Assembly (NCBI GenBank): GCA_003999685.1
Contig: CP021220.1
Coordinates: forward strand, 3,100,001 to 3,164,000
DNA: 64,000 nucleotides
Direction: 5' to 3'
From: Taiwanofungus camphoratus
Lineage: Eukaryota > Basidiomycota > Agaricomycetes > Polyporales > Taiwanofungaceae
The notes below the pieces were generated by a model. That model searched no databases and was not told where the DNA came from. It saw nothing but the letters and a program-made list of their open reading frames with translations. A program made the position numbers and the translations under genes. Positions 1 to 10,041 of the stretch are shown in pieces (the first letter of the stretch is position 1; the number at the start of each line of letters is the position of its first letter).

Positions 1-715
1 ATCCTTACGAGTCCGAAATGTGTACTAAAGTGCATGGACTCCGAAGTGAACATGAGGAGGATAGGAACTACGTACGGTAGAAAGGTGACCAAGTTCATTC
101 ACGAGGGCGGGATGACTATCCGAGAGCAGCCATGCACCGTGATCACCTATCTTAGTGGGCTAAGAGCGCACAAAGTTCTTAGCAGCGAGACTTGGCCTAA
201 TCGGGGTAGGAGGTGTCCTAACTGGGTGGAGGGCCATATGGGTACGTCCTAGGATGACCTTATGATATAGGATCGAGACCCATGGGGGTGCACAAGGCTT
301 CCTAAGTCCAACTTCTGGAACTTCAGACCGTTTCGGAGCCTATCGGAGGTAGCTGCAATCACAAGAGCTAGGAGAGACTTAGCTAAGACTTCTTAGCTAA
401 GCCCGGGATGAGTGACGTAGTAGATAGGATCTAGATCCAATGGAACAGTATGGGAGGGCCGGCAGTGTCCAATAGTGGACTTAGCAGGAGTTAGGGACTT
501 CGCGTCTAGCATTCGAAACCTCGTAGCACCTCGTGTGACTTCGCAAGACTTCGTAGGGTGTTAGGAGGGTTTAGGAAGGAAAGAGGGCTTTAGGAATATT
601 ATAGGAACCTATCCCTCCTGTCGTAGGCTGTAGAAGAGTCTTAGAGTGGTCGGTTGGGGGATTAGAAAGCTCCTAAAATCACGATTCAGGGCCCAGGAGG
701 CTACGGGACTCATCA
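1..715 (+). repeat. TGAT element copy 1, 3' part
   Basis: This is the 3' part of a repeat seen several more times in the window; it starts before the left edge. It ends in GGGACTCATCA at 715, the same end as the copies at 3786-5549 and 10042-12641. No long ORF and no recognisable protein is present. The family is non-coding, rich in CGTAG and CGAAGT words, and contains a palindromic CTTAGCTAAG pair near 380-400. Whether it is a long solo LTR or a MITE-like DNA element is open. Confidence 0.8.
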
Positions 716-1706
716 GCGGACACTTCAGTTCTTGTAGAAATGCATGTACTGGATTCTCCGTCGCACTGGGAGCTACAGGGCCAGCAAAAGTGCTAGACCG
801 AGGGATGTTGATGATACTGGGGTTGCTAGGCCCTAGAACTGGGGGAGGTAAGGGTGACACTTGCTTTAGTAAATGCTGAGTGTCGACTGTGGAATGGGCA
901 ACTAGATGGCTTGGACCTGCAACAGGAGAAAGATGAAGTGATGTTGAAATAGATTGCTGCTGCACCATGGTGACGCTGCTTCTAGATGTGCTAGAGCTTG
1001 ACACAGAACTAACATGGTCATGACTATTGTTATAGGCTGACTCAATACCCTCAGTTAAGGGCGCATATTGTGGAGGATATTGTTCTTGTTCAAGGTGAAT
1101 ACCTGGAGGCAATGATGCTCGAATGTCTGATCGACAAGGTTGAGTGTGAACATCTGTATGCTAGAAGATATGCTAGAAATACTCACAATTGTGATCAATT
1201 TCTTCCCCAATGGTGTCCTCATTGTCAGTCATGTAGTCATCCTGAAGCTTCAAATCTACCTCCTGCATTTCAAAGTTCTCAGGTTTAATTGCAGGACCAA
1301 CATGCTCATTGGCCCAAGGTGGAGGGTTATCTATGTTCACAATGTCCCCAAGCTTGCCAATCAAATATTTCTCATCCTCATCTAATTTGTCTCCTGCTCC
1401 ATTGTTGACAGAAAACCAAACCTCCTGGGGGCCACAATTGAGCCATTCCATGATCTGTGCGACAGTATATTCTTGCTTCCAATAATCACGTATCAAAGCG
1501 CGTTGCATACGTGTGATTTGCGGAACTTTATGTCTGAAAAATGGTGCATTGTGTCTGATGGGTATATTCAGTCATAGAGACGTGCATGGATCTAGACATA
1601 CTGAGAATGATGCATCTGAGTGGACACCGGGGACTGAGGCGCAGGATGAACAACAAGACATGAAGTTATTGTACTCGAAGCTGCACTTGGATCATTGGAT
1701 GACCAT
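716..1706 (-). other. Unrecognised block with coding-like minus-strand ORFs between repeats
   Basis: A stretch of about 990 bases lies between the 3' end of one TGAT element and the 5' end of another. Two minus-strand ORFs look protein-like. One (1508-1173) encodes a basic then acidic peptide beginning MQRALIRDYWKQEY, with an aspartate/glutamate-rich tail. The other (1112 down to about 716) is serine-, proline- and histidine-rich. I do not recognise either. The second ORF runs straight into the repeat, so the block is probably a host-gene fragment or the remains of another mobile element. It lacks a primer site next to 715 and a purine tract next to 1707, so it does not look like the interior of an LTR element. 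Confidence 0.4.
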
Positions 1707-2743
1707 TGATATGACCTAGGGGACCCTGGCACCTAGGGAGTGCTCCAAAACATGGCTAGGAGGTAGTGTGTGAACTATAGGGATATGAGGGGAGGAGCTA
1801 CAACCTGTATGATACTGGGAAGCCTGTATGTCTTGTTTTTGTAAGCGAGGGAGTAAGGGGCCAAGGGTCCTGCGTGACAGGATCTTGTTCCTAGGTGCTA
1901 GACGATCCCTAAGGCCTTATGAGGCCCTCTGAAGTGTGTGAAGTCCTTTGAAGTTCTGCGAAGTCCTTTGAAGTTCTGTGAAGTCCTTTGAAGTTTTAGC
2001 TAAAGCACACGAGCTGACTTCGTAGACTGTATGGAGTTAGGGAGCAATAAGCCAATAGAATATAGCTTCAACTAATCGGCAAATGGTACGAGACTACTGC
2101 AAAATCTTTAACTAGAGTTAGCTAAAGGGCGTAGTGTTTTGAAGCTTGTTAAAGCGAGGTGTGTGAGATTTGGCTAGCGTAGGAGACCTATAGAAGAGGT
2201 TGGATGGTTCAGGGAGTTAATACTTGGAATAGGGATGGGAGGATGAGATCGCTGGAAGTTCTGAAGTGTCTAATGACTTCAAGGTGTAGGTCGGGGAGTT
2301 CGAAGGCGTAGGGGGATATACTATGACCTAAAATGAAGGCTATAGGAGAGTCGTAGAGCTATTCGTAGGACGTAGGGATGACACAACGTGAGCCTAAGGG
2401 TATAACTAAGACGGAGGCCCACCGGATAGGTGCTATAAGATGTGCTGAAGGGTGTGAAGTCACGGCAACTTCGTGGATCGTAGTGCGTAGTTTGGGAAGC
2501 GTAGACGTAGTTCGTAGATATATCATGAGCATAGACATAGTTCAAAGATACTGAAACAGAGCTGGGGTGGAGACTTAGGGGCTTAGGACCGTTCCTAAGG
2601 TTGTACTTATGGCACTTCTCTGAGATCAGAGCTACAGGGGAACTTGTATATCAAATGGAGAAGCATGCACTGAGGGGTCTCTGTCATACATAGTAAACTA
2701 CCTCTGACTAAATAGGGGAGCATAAGGTGAACTATTCTTGCGC
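1707..2743 (+). repeat. TGAT element copy 2, 5' part
   Basis: It begins TGATATGACCTAGGGG at 1707 and follows the family consensus in forward orientation until CTTGCGC at 2743. There it is replaced abruptly by the reversed 3' end of another copy. It carries the short GAAGT-type tandem words near 1930-2000 that mark the 5' third of the element. No coding potential is seen. Confidence 0.8.
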
Positions 2744-3785
2744 TGATGAGTCCTGTGGCTGCCTGGGCCCCAAATCACGATTTTAGGAGCTCTCCTATCC
2801 CCTAACAGACCATCCTATAACCCTTCTAACACCCTATAAAGTCCTGCAAAGTCACACGAGGTGCTACAAGGTTTCTAACGCTAGCCACAAAGTCCCTAAC
2901 TCCTGCTAAGTCCACTATCGGACACTGCCAGCCCTCCCATACGGTTCTATTGGACCTAGGTCCCAGCTACTACGTCACTCATCCCGGGCTCAGCTAAGAA
3001 GTCTTAGCTAAGTCTCTCCTAGCTCTTGTGATTGCAGCCACCTCCAATAGGCTCCGAAATGGTCCGAAGTTCCAGAGGCTGGACTTAGGAAGCCTTGTGC
3101 ACCCCATGGGCCTTGATCCTATGCCATAAAGTTCTTCTATAGCGCATCCATATGATCCTCTGCCCAGTTAGGACACCTCCTACCCCGATTAGGCCAAGTC
3201 CCGCTGCTAGAAAACTTTGTATGCTCCTAGCCCACTAAGATAGTTGATCACGGCGCATGGCTGCTCTCAGATAGTCATCCCGCCCTCGTGAATGAACTTG
3301 GTCACCTTTCTACCATACGTAGTTCCCCTGTTTCAGTTCCTATTTAGTTTCTATTCTCCTCGTGTTCACTTCGGAGCCCATGCGCTGTAGTACACATTTT
3401 GGACTCGTAAGGATCACTTCACGCAAGAATAGTTTACCTCACGCTCCCCTATTTAGTCAGAGGTAGTTTACAATGTATGAGAGAGACCCCTCAGTGCACA
3501 CTTCTCCCTTTGGAATACCAGTTCCCCCTGTAGCTCTGATCTCAGGAAAGTGCTGCGAGTACAACCTTAGGAATGGTCCTAAGACCCCTAAGTCTCCACC
3601 CCAGCTCCGTTTCAATACCTTTGAACTACGTCTACGCTCGCGATATATCTACAAACCACGTCTACGCTCTCCGAACTACGCACTACGATCCACGAAGTCG
3701 CTGTGACTTCGCATCCTTCAGCACCTTTTATAGCACCTATCCGGTGGGCCTTCGCCTTAGTTATACCCTTAGGCTCACGTTGCGT
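2744..3785 (-). repeat. TGAT element copy 3, 3' part, inverted
   Basis: It starts TGATGAGTCC, the reverse complement of the family's 3' end, and runs in reverse until 3785, where copy 4 begins. With copy 2 it forms a divergent inverted pair of about 1 kb arms. Much of it matches 5820 onward (copy 5). The rest of this copy is not found on the far side of copy 4, so the arrangement is more than a simple insertion. Confidence 0.75.
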
Positions 3786-5549
3786 TGATACGACCTAGGG
3801 GACCCTGGTACCTAGGGAGTGCTCCACAACGTGCCTGGAAGATAGTGTGTGAACTGTGGGGATGTGAGGGGAGGAGCTACAAACTGTATGATACCGGGAA
3901 ATCTGTATGTCTTGTTTTTGTAAGTGGGGGAGTAAGGGGTTAAGGGTCCTGCACAACAGGATCTTGTTCCTAAGTGCTATACGATCCCTAAGGCCTTGCG
4001 AGGCCCTCCGAAGTGCGTGAAGTTCTTCGAGGTTCTACGAAGTCCTTCAAAGTTTTAGCTAAATTGCACGAGCTGACTTCATAGGCTGTATGGAGTTATG
4101 GAGCGATAAGCCAATAGACTATAGTTTCAACTAAGCAGCAGAGGGTACGAGACTGCTGCGAAGTCTTTAACTAGAATTAGCTAAAGGGCGTAAGGCTTAG
4201 AGGTTTGTTAGAACGAGGGGGGCGAGGTTTGGCTAGTGTAGGAGACCTGTAGGAGAGGTCAGATGGTTCAGAGAGCTAATACTTGGAATAGAAATTGGAG
4301 AATGAGGTTGCTGGAAGCTTCAAAGTGTCTGATGACTTCAAGGTGTAGGTCGGAGAGTTCGAGGGCGTAGGAAGATATACTATAGCCTGAAATGAAGACT
4401 ATGGGAGAGTCGTAGGGTTATTCGTAGGATGTAGGGATGACGCAACGTGAGCCTAAGGGTATAACTAAGGTGGAGGCCCACCGGATAGGTGCTATATGAG
4501 GTGCTGAAGGGTGCAAAGTCACAGCGACTTCGTGGATCGTAGTGCGTAGTTCGGAGAGCGTAGACGTGGTTTGTAGATATATCGCGAGCGTAGACGTAGT
4601 TCAAAGGTATTGAAACGGAGCTGGGGTGGAGACTTAGGGGTCTTAGGACCATTCCTAAGGTTGTACTCGCAGCACTTTCCTGAGATCAGAGCTACAGGGG
4701 GAACTGGTATTCCAAAGGGAGAAGTGTGCACTGAGGGGTCTCTCTCATACATTGTAAACTACCTCTGACTAAATAGGGGAGCGTGAGGTAAACTATTCTT
4801 GCGTGAAGTGATCCTTACGAGTCCAAAATGTGTACTACAGCGCATGGGCTCCGAAATGAACACGAGGAGGATAGGAACTAAATAGGAACTGAAACAGGGG
4901 AACTACATATGGTAGAAAGGTGACCAAGTTCATTCACGAGGGCAGGATGACTATCCGAGAGCAGCCATGTGCCATGATCAACTATCTTAGTGGGCTAAGA
5001 GCGTACAAAGTTTCTAGCAGCAGGACTTGGCCTAATCGGGGTAGGAGGTGTCCTAAATGGGTGGAGGATCATATGGATGTGCCATAGGAGAACCTTATGG
5101 CATAGGATCAAGACTCATGGGGTGCGCAAGGCTTCCTAAGTCCAGCCTCCGGAACTTCGGACCATTTCGAAGCCTATTGGAGGTGGCTGCAATCACAAGA
5201 GCTAGGAGAGACTTAGCTAAGACTTCTTAGCTAAGCCCGGGATGAGTGACGTAGTAGCTGAGACCTAGGTCCAATAGAATAGTATGGGAGGGCCGGCAGT
5301 GTCCGATAGTGGACTTAGCAGGAGTTAGGGACTTTGTGGCTAGCGTTCAAAACCTCGTAGCATCTCGCGTGACTTCGCAGGACTTCGTAGGGTGTTAGAA
5401 GGGTTTAGGAAGGAAAGAAGGTGTTAGAAACATTATAGGAACCTATCCCACCTGTCATAGGCTGTAGAAGAGTCATAGGATGGTTGGTTAGGGGATTAGA
5501 AAGCTCCTAAAATCGCAATTCGGGGCCCAGGAGGCTACAGGACTCATCA
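3786..5549 (+). repeat. TGAT element copy 4, full length
   Basis: This is a complete copy of 1764 bases from TGATACGACC to GACTCATCA. The flanking tetramers are GCGT on the left and CCGT on the right, so only an imperfect target duplication is seen. That fits insertion into copy 3 followed by rearrangement. Peptide ORFs inside are short and repeated on both strands in other copies, so they are shadows of the repeat and not genes. Confidence 0.8.
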
Positions 5550-5819
5550 CCGTACATCGTGTTTATACTACTGTACTATAATGTAAGGCGCATCGGGAGT
5601 GGCGTAGTACGAGTGGCATCCTAACTACTTGTGTATGATGAACTATGGAGTGGCCTGTAGAGGGAGTGGCTACTGTACTTGACGTCACTAGAAAGGCTGA
5701 AACAAAGGAACATACATAAAATATACTAAGACAAAACCTGTGGCCATAGCATTATTGAGTGCATCGAGTGGCATGTCGTAGCAGATCGAGCGATATCAGA
5801 GTGGTGAGACCGGTCACGT
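5550..5819. other. Short spacer between two inverted TGAT copies
   Basis: This 270-base AT-rich segment is unlike the repeat. No gene is seen. It ends in ACGT, the left half of the target duplication of copy 5. Confidence 0.5.
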
Positions 5820-7573
5820 TGATGAGTCCCGTAGCCTCCTGGGCCCCGAATCGCGATTTTAGGAGCTTTCTAATCCCCCAACCGACCACTCTAAGACTCT
5901 TCTACAGCCTACGGCAGGAGGGATAGGTTCCTATAATATTCCTAACGCCCCCTTTCCTTCCTAAACCCTCCTAACACCCTACGAAGTCTTGCGAAGTCAC
6001 ACGAGGTGCTACGAGGTTTCGAATGCTAGACGCGAAGTCCCTAACTCCTGCTAAGTCCACTATTGGACACTGCCGGCCCTCCCATACTGTTCCATTGGAT
6101 CTAGATCCTATCTACTACGTCACTCATCCCGGGCTTAGCTAAGAAGTCTTAGCTAAGTCTCTCCTAGCTCTTGTGATTGCAGCTACCTCCGATAGGCTCC
6201 GAAACAGTCTGAAGTTCCGGAAGTTGGACTTAGGAAGCCTTGCGCACCCCATGGGTCTCGATCCTATGCCATAAGGTCATCCTAGGGTGTATCCATATGG
6301 CCCTCCACCCAGTTAGGACACCTCCTACCCTGATTAGGCCAAGTCCCACTGCTAAGAACTTCGTGCGCTCTTAGCCCACTAAGATAGGTGATCACGGTGC
6401 ATGGCTGCTCTCAGATAGTCATCCTGCCCTCGTGAATGAACTTGGTCACCTTTCTACCGTACGTAGTTCCCCTGTTTCAGTTCCTATTTAGTTCCTATCC
6501 TCCTTGTGTTCACTTCGGAGTCTATGCGCTTTAGTACACATTTCGGACTCGTAAGGATCACTTCACGCAAGAATAGTTCACCTCACGCTCCCCTATTTAG
6601 TCAGAGGTAGTTTACTATGTACAGGAGAGACCCCTCAGTGCACGCTTCTCTCTTTGGAATACAAGTTCCCCTGTAGCTCCGATCTCAGGAAAGCGTCGCG
6701 AGTACAACCTTAGGAATGGTCCTAAGGCCCCTAAGTCTCCACCCCAGCTCCGTTTCAGTACCTTTGAACTACATCTACGCTCACGATATATCTACGAACC
6801 ACGTCTACGCTCCCGAACTACGCACTACGATCCATGAAGTCACTGTGACTTCGCACCTTTCAGCACCTCATATAGCACCTATCCGGTGGGCCTCCGCCTT
6901 AGTTATACCCTTAGGCTCACGTTGCGTCATTCCTACGTCCTACGAATAACCCTACGACTCCCCCATAGCCTTCATTTCAGGCTATAGCACCTCCCCCTAC
7001 GCCCTCGAACTCTCCGACCTACACCTCGAAGTCATCAGACACTTCAGAACTTCCAGCAACCTCGTTCTCCCATTCCCATTCCAAGTATTAGCTCTCCGAA
7101 CCATCCGACCTCTCCTACAAGTCTCCTACGCTAGCCAAACCTCGCTCTAACAAACCTCTAAGCCTTACGCCCTTTAGCTAACTCTAGCTAAAAGGACTTT
7201 GCAGCAGTCTCGTACCCTCTGCCGCTTAGTAGAAACTATAGTCCATTGGCTTATTGCTCCCTAACTCCATACAGCCTACGAAGTCAGCTCACGCGATTTA
7301 GCTAAAACTTCGAAGGACTTCGCAGAATCTCGAAGAACTTCGCGTACTTCGGAGGGCCTCGCAAGGCCTTAGGGATCGTATAGCACTTGGGAACAAGATC
7401 CTGTTGTGCAGGACCCTTGACCCCTTACTCCCCCACTTACAAAAACAAGACATACAGGTTTCCCGGTATCATACAGGTTGTAGCTCCTACCCTCACATCC
7501 TCACAGTTATCACACTTTCCACAGCCACGTTGCGGAGCACTCCCTAGGTACCAGGGTCCCCTAGGTCGTATCA
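5820..7573 (-). repeat. TGAT element copy 5, full length, with ACGT target duplication
   Basis: This is a complete reversed copy of 1754 bases, from TGATGAGTCC at 5820 to GTCGTATCA at 7573. It is flanked by ACGT at 5816-5819 and 7574-7577, a clean 4-base target duplication. The two ends share an imperfect 10-base terminal inverted repeat (TGATACGACC against TGATGAGTCC, 7 of 10 matching). Together with copy 6 it defines the element's boundaries. Confidence 0.85.
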
Positions 7574-7577
7574 ACGT

Positions 7578-8391
7578 GTGAGGACTTTGAGTGGTGACTG
7601 CGTGTGGCACATTGTGCATAGGGAGAGCTGCACGCTGGAACATCGGACCGAAATTGGTGAAGTGGCTGTGACGTGATTCGAAGCTATCGGAGAGTCCCAT
7701 AATGGCCTTTCGGGCAGTATCGGACGCGTCGAGTGGTGTCGAAGCCATGACTAAGATCCTAGGGTCAAGTGAGAGCGCTCCATGGGGCCTAGAAGGGTCT
7801 GGTGCCTATCAATGTGCTCCCATCTTGTCTCAAAGAATCTACAGACTTGTCCCCCAGAGTTCAGATTTGGGCTTTTCCTGCTCTAAGGTTTCCCAACAGT
7901 CTGACAAGGTTCCCCTCCATCATATCTACACATTTTGTCAGCCAGCAGTCCTATTATATTGTATATTGCAGCAGTCCTACATCCTCTACGTCCAACATTC
8001 CCGAAGTTGGAGTAACTTTGGTCTAAGTAACTAGCCCCCCTTCTTCCCCTCATCTGGCGTGCCTCCACCCACGTTATACCCCATAGACACGTGTTGCATA
8101 CAGTTCAGTCTATCAGTTATCACCTACACCAGCTCTACATCCCATTCCTATGCCAACAGCTCTCAGCAGTATCTCCTCCCCCGATTACATCAGTTTTCAG
8201 TTTATCTTTTGGTTCTCAGTTTACCATCAGTGCACCCTCAGTTTTCTTTGACTCCTTTGCACCTGGCCAGCATCTTACCAGCCTGCTGCCATTGGATTAG
8301 AAGACCACATTTCTATCTCCCTGGGACTGTCCGCACCTCAGCATAAGATCCTGTCATGCAGGATTCATTGGCCCCTTACTCCTTTGCACAC
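7578..8391. other. Pyrimidine-rich sequence with a diverged TGAT-related piece
   Basis: No credible gene is seen; the several short ORFs here are composition effects of a CT-rich strand. Positions about 8345-8391 match, in reverse, the family stretch around the AGGATCTT word (compare 7395-7440), with clear divergence. This piece seems to continue at 26503-26682 on the far side of the Gypsy element, so the Gypsy element probably entered an older relative of the TGAT family. The last five bases, CACAC, are the left target duplication of the Gypsy element. Confidence 0.5.
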
Positions 8392-8892
8392 TGTTACTGT
8401 CGGGTAGGACTAGAGACGTGTTCGTTTTTTCTTTCCCTCTGTTTGTCACACCATGGACGCGCGGCATCCCTTCCACACCTTACTTACCCAGATTGACTGA
8501 CGGGCCGACCGTCCCCGCTTACGCCATGGTAGTTATGTACTTTCGGGCCGCTGACTCCTCTCACTTTATGCGGTCTCTGGGGGGCTGCTAGTATACCTGG
8601 GGGTTGGCGGTGGCAGTATAAAGGGGGGTCCCACTGTTGGAGGTTCCCCTAGTCGTATTCTCTTCGTTCATCCTTTCCTAAAGTGTACTACGCATTAGTA
8701 CCAATACACGCTAGTCTTCACACATCTCCTTGCACCTCAAGAAGCCCGTAAAAGACTATTGCGACTACATAGGGCTTGTAGTTGAAGACTACCGAGGATT
8801 GTGACTTGTTGTCACCGTCGCTCCTCTTCGACCCTTCGCTGCACACCGCTCCAAGCTTCTGCAGCATTATCAGGGTGAACCCCCCGGTAACA
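8392..8892 (+). repeat. 5' LTR of outer Gypsy element
   Basis: This 501-base LTR has ends TGTTAC and GTAACA. It contains a TATA box (TATAAA near 8617) and the probable transcript start about 34 bases on. The same LTR sequence appears at 25997-26497 and, reversed, at 17738-18239 and 24975-25476. Confidence 0.93.
8617..8661 (+). promoter_or_regulatory. LTR core promoter: TATA box and inferred transcript start
   Basis: TATAAA begins at 8617. The 11-mer AGTCGTATTCT starts at 8651, 34 bases downstream, about where transcription would begin. The same 11-mer is complementary to the primer site just after the LTR, which is independent support for the RNA starting here. The start site is inferred, not shown. 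Confidence 0.65.
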
Positions 8893-8894
8893 CT

Positions 8895-8905
8895 AGAATA
8901 CGACT
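8895..8905 (+). other. Primer-binding site of self-priming type
   Basis: AGAATACGACT lies two bases after the 5' LTR. It is the exact reverse complement of AGTCGTATTCT at 8651-8661, the inferred first 11 bases of the element RNA. No TGG-start tRNA-type site is present. Tf1 and sushi-group chromoviruses are known to prime reverse transcription with the folded 5' end of their own RNA, using 11 bases. The inner copy shows the same pair (24962-24972 and 25206-25216). Confidence 0.8.
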
Positions 8906-8959
8906 CCACAAACCCGAACCCGTCCAGGTTCGAGAGGTCACAAGAAGACAGTGCCTAAA

Positions 8960-9583
8960 AGACCTGTATCGGTCTCGAAGAAGGCGAGGTCAGCGTACTC
9001 ATAGGATTAGTACTGATCACCACGGATTATCAACGACCTTTTGATATCGACTACGAACACGAAGAAGAGCTGGATCACGCAGCATTTGACCCTACTCTCC
9101 CGACTTTAGAAGAGGTCCTGGATCGAGCTGAGCGCAACCTCAGAGCCATTCTCCACGCCGATAGTTCCACCAGTTTCCTCCCAGCTGAACAGAGGGAGCT
9201 GATCCTTTACACCCGCTCCTGCATCTCCAGAGCCAGCGACGCTTGGCAAGCTGTATTAGAAAATCACGACAGGCTGGCAAGTAGGGAAGGGAGCCGACCG
9301 CTACCTCCCACTCCCTCTGAAGATTTTGACGAAGTCCTTGACCACCGTATCCTCACTGCTCAGAAGGTGCTCTCAAACCCACGTTTCTCATTTCAGTTGG
9401 CCGTTCCCATAATCGTGAACCTATATCAAAGGCTACTGAGCGCCCGAGATTTCTATCGCCGGTGGCAAGCTGGATCCATCCTCCAAAACGAGGTGGAGGT
9501 CGACCCTGACGTGCGCCGGGAAGGCTCATCGCTATCAAGCGGAGAACAATCGGGACGTACACCGACATTACACGAAGACTTCT
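8960..9583 (+). other. Coding-like leader ORF upstream of gag in the outer Gypsy element
   Basis: An open frame runs from about 8960 to 9583 between the primer site and gag. It has no early in-frame ATG; the first lies near 9367. The peptide is rich in acidic and leucine-bearing helical stretches. A matching region exists in the inner copy (24285-24503 and upstream). How it relates to gag, as a separate ORF, a spliced part or a leader, is not resolved here. Confidence 0.4.
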
Positions 9584-10041
9584 AACTGGAGGGTCTGCTC
9601 AACGCAACCGTGCCCTCACCGCTACGACTCTGCACTCTACAGGGGAAGTGATTTTGAACCTTGTACTCCAACCAATCGTGCCCTCATCCAGGCCCGCTGG
9701 ACAACCTTTGACGAAACCGACCCACCCTCCGACGAAGGCTCCAGCTCAGAACTGACCGATCCTGACATTGAACGGACAGAACGACAAATGGAGACTGAAG
9801 GGACAGGAAAAACATCCCCTTCCACCCCGGAAACACCCCGTGGCTTGAGCTCTTTCCGATCAGGAATAGGGGAATCAGGGCCACCGCCTGACGATGGGCT
9901 GGGGGAAGAAGGCCCCCTTGAGGGAGGACCACCTTATGATGAGAGTGGAGGACCCCCAGGAGGACCACCTGGTGGAGGAGGACCACCTGGCGGAGGAGGA
10001 CCACCTGGCGGAGGAGGAACACCTGGCGGAGGAGTGCCCGG

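Noticed and set aside
716-1706. Interior of an LTR element between two same-direction TGAT copies
   Set aside because: No primer site follows 715, no purine tract precedes 1707, and the only protein-like ORFs run the other way.
7702-8346. Overlapping ORFs in the pyrimidine-rich stretch
   Set aside because: Low-complexity composition with no recognisable domain; two frames are open at once.
9950-10040. CRISPR-like short repeats
   Set aside because: They are in-frame glycine/proline codon repeats of gag without spacers, in a eukaryotic genome.
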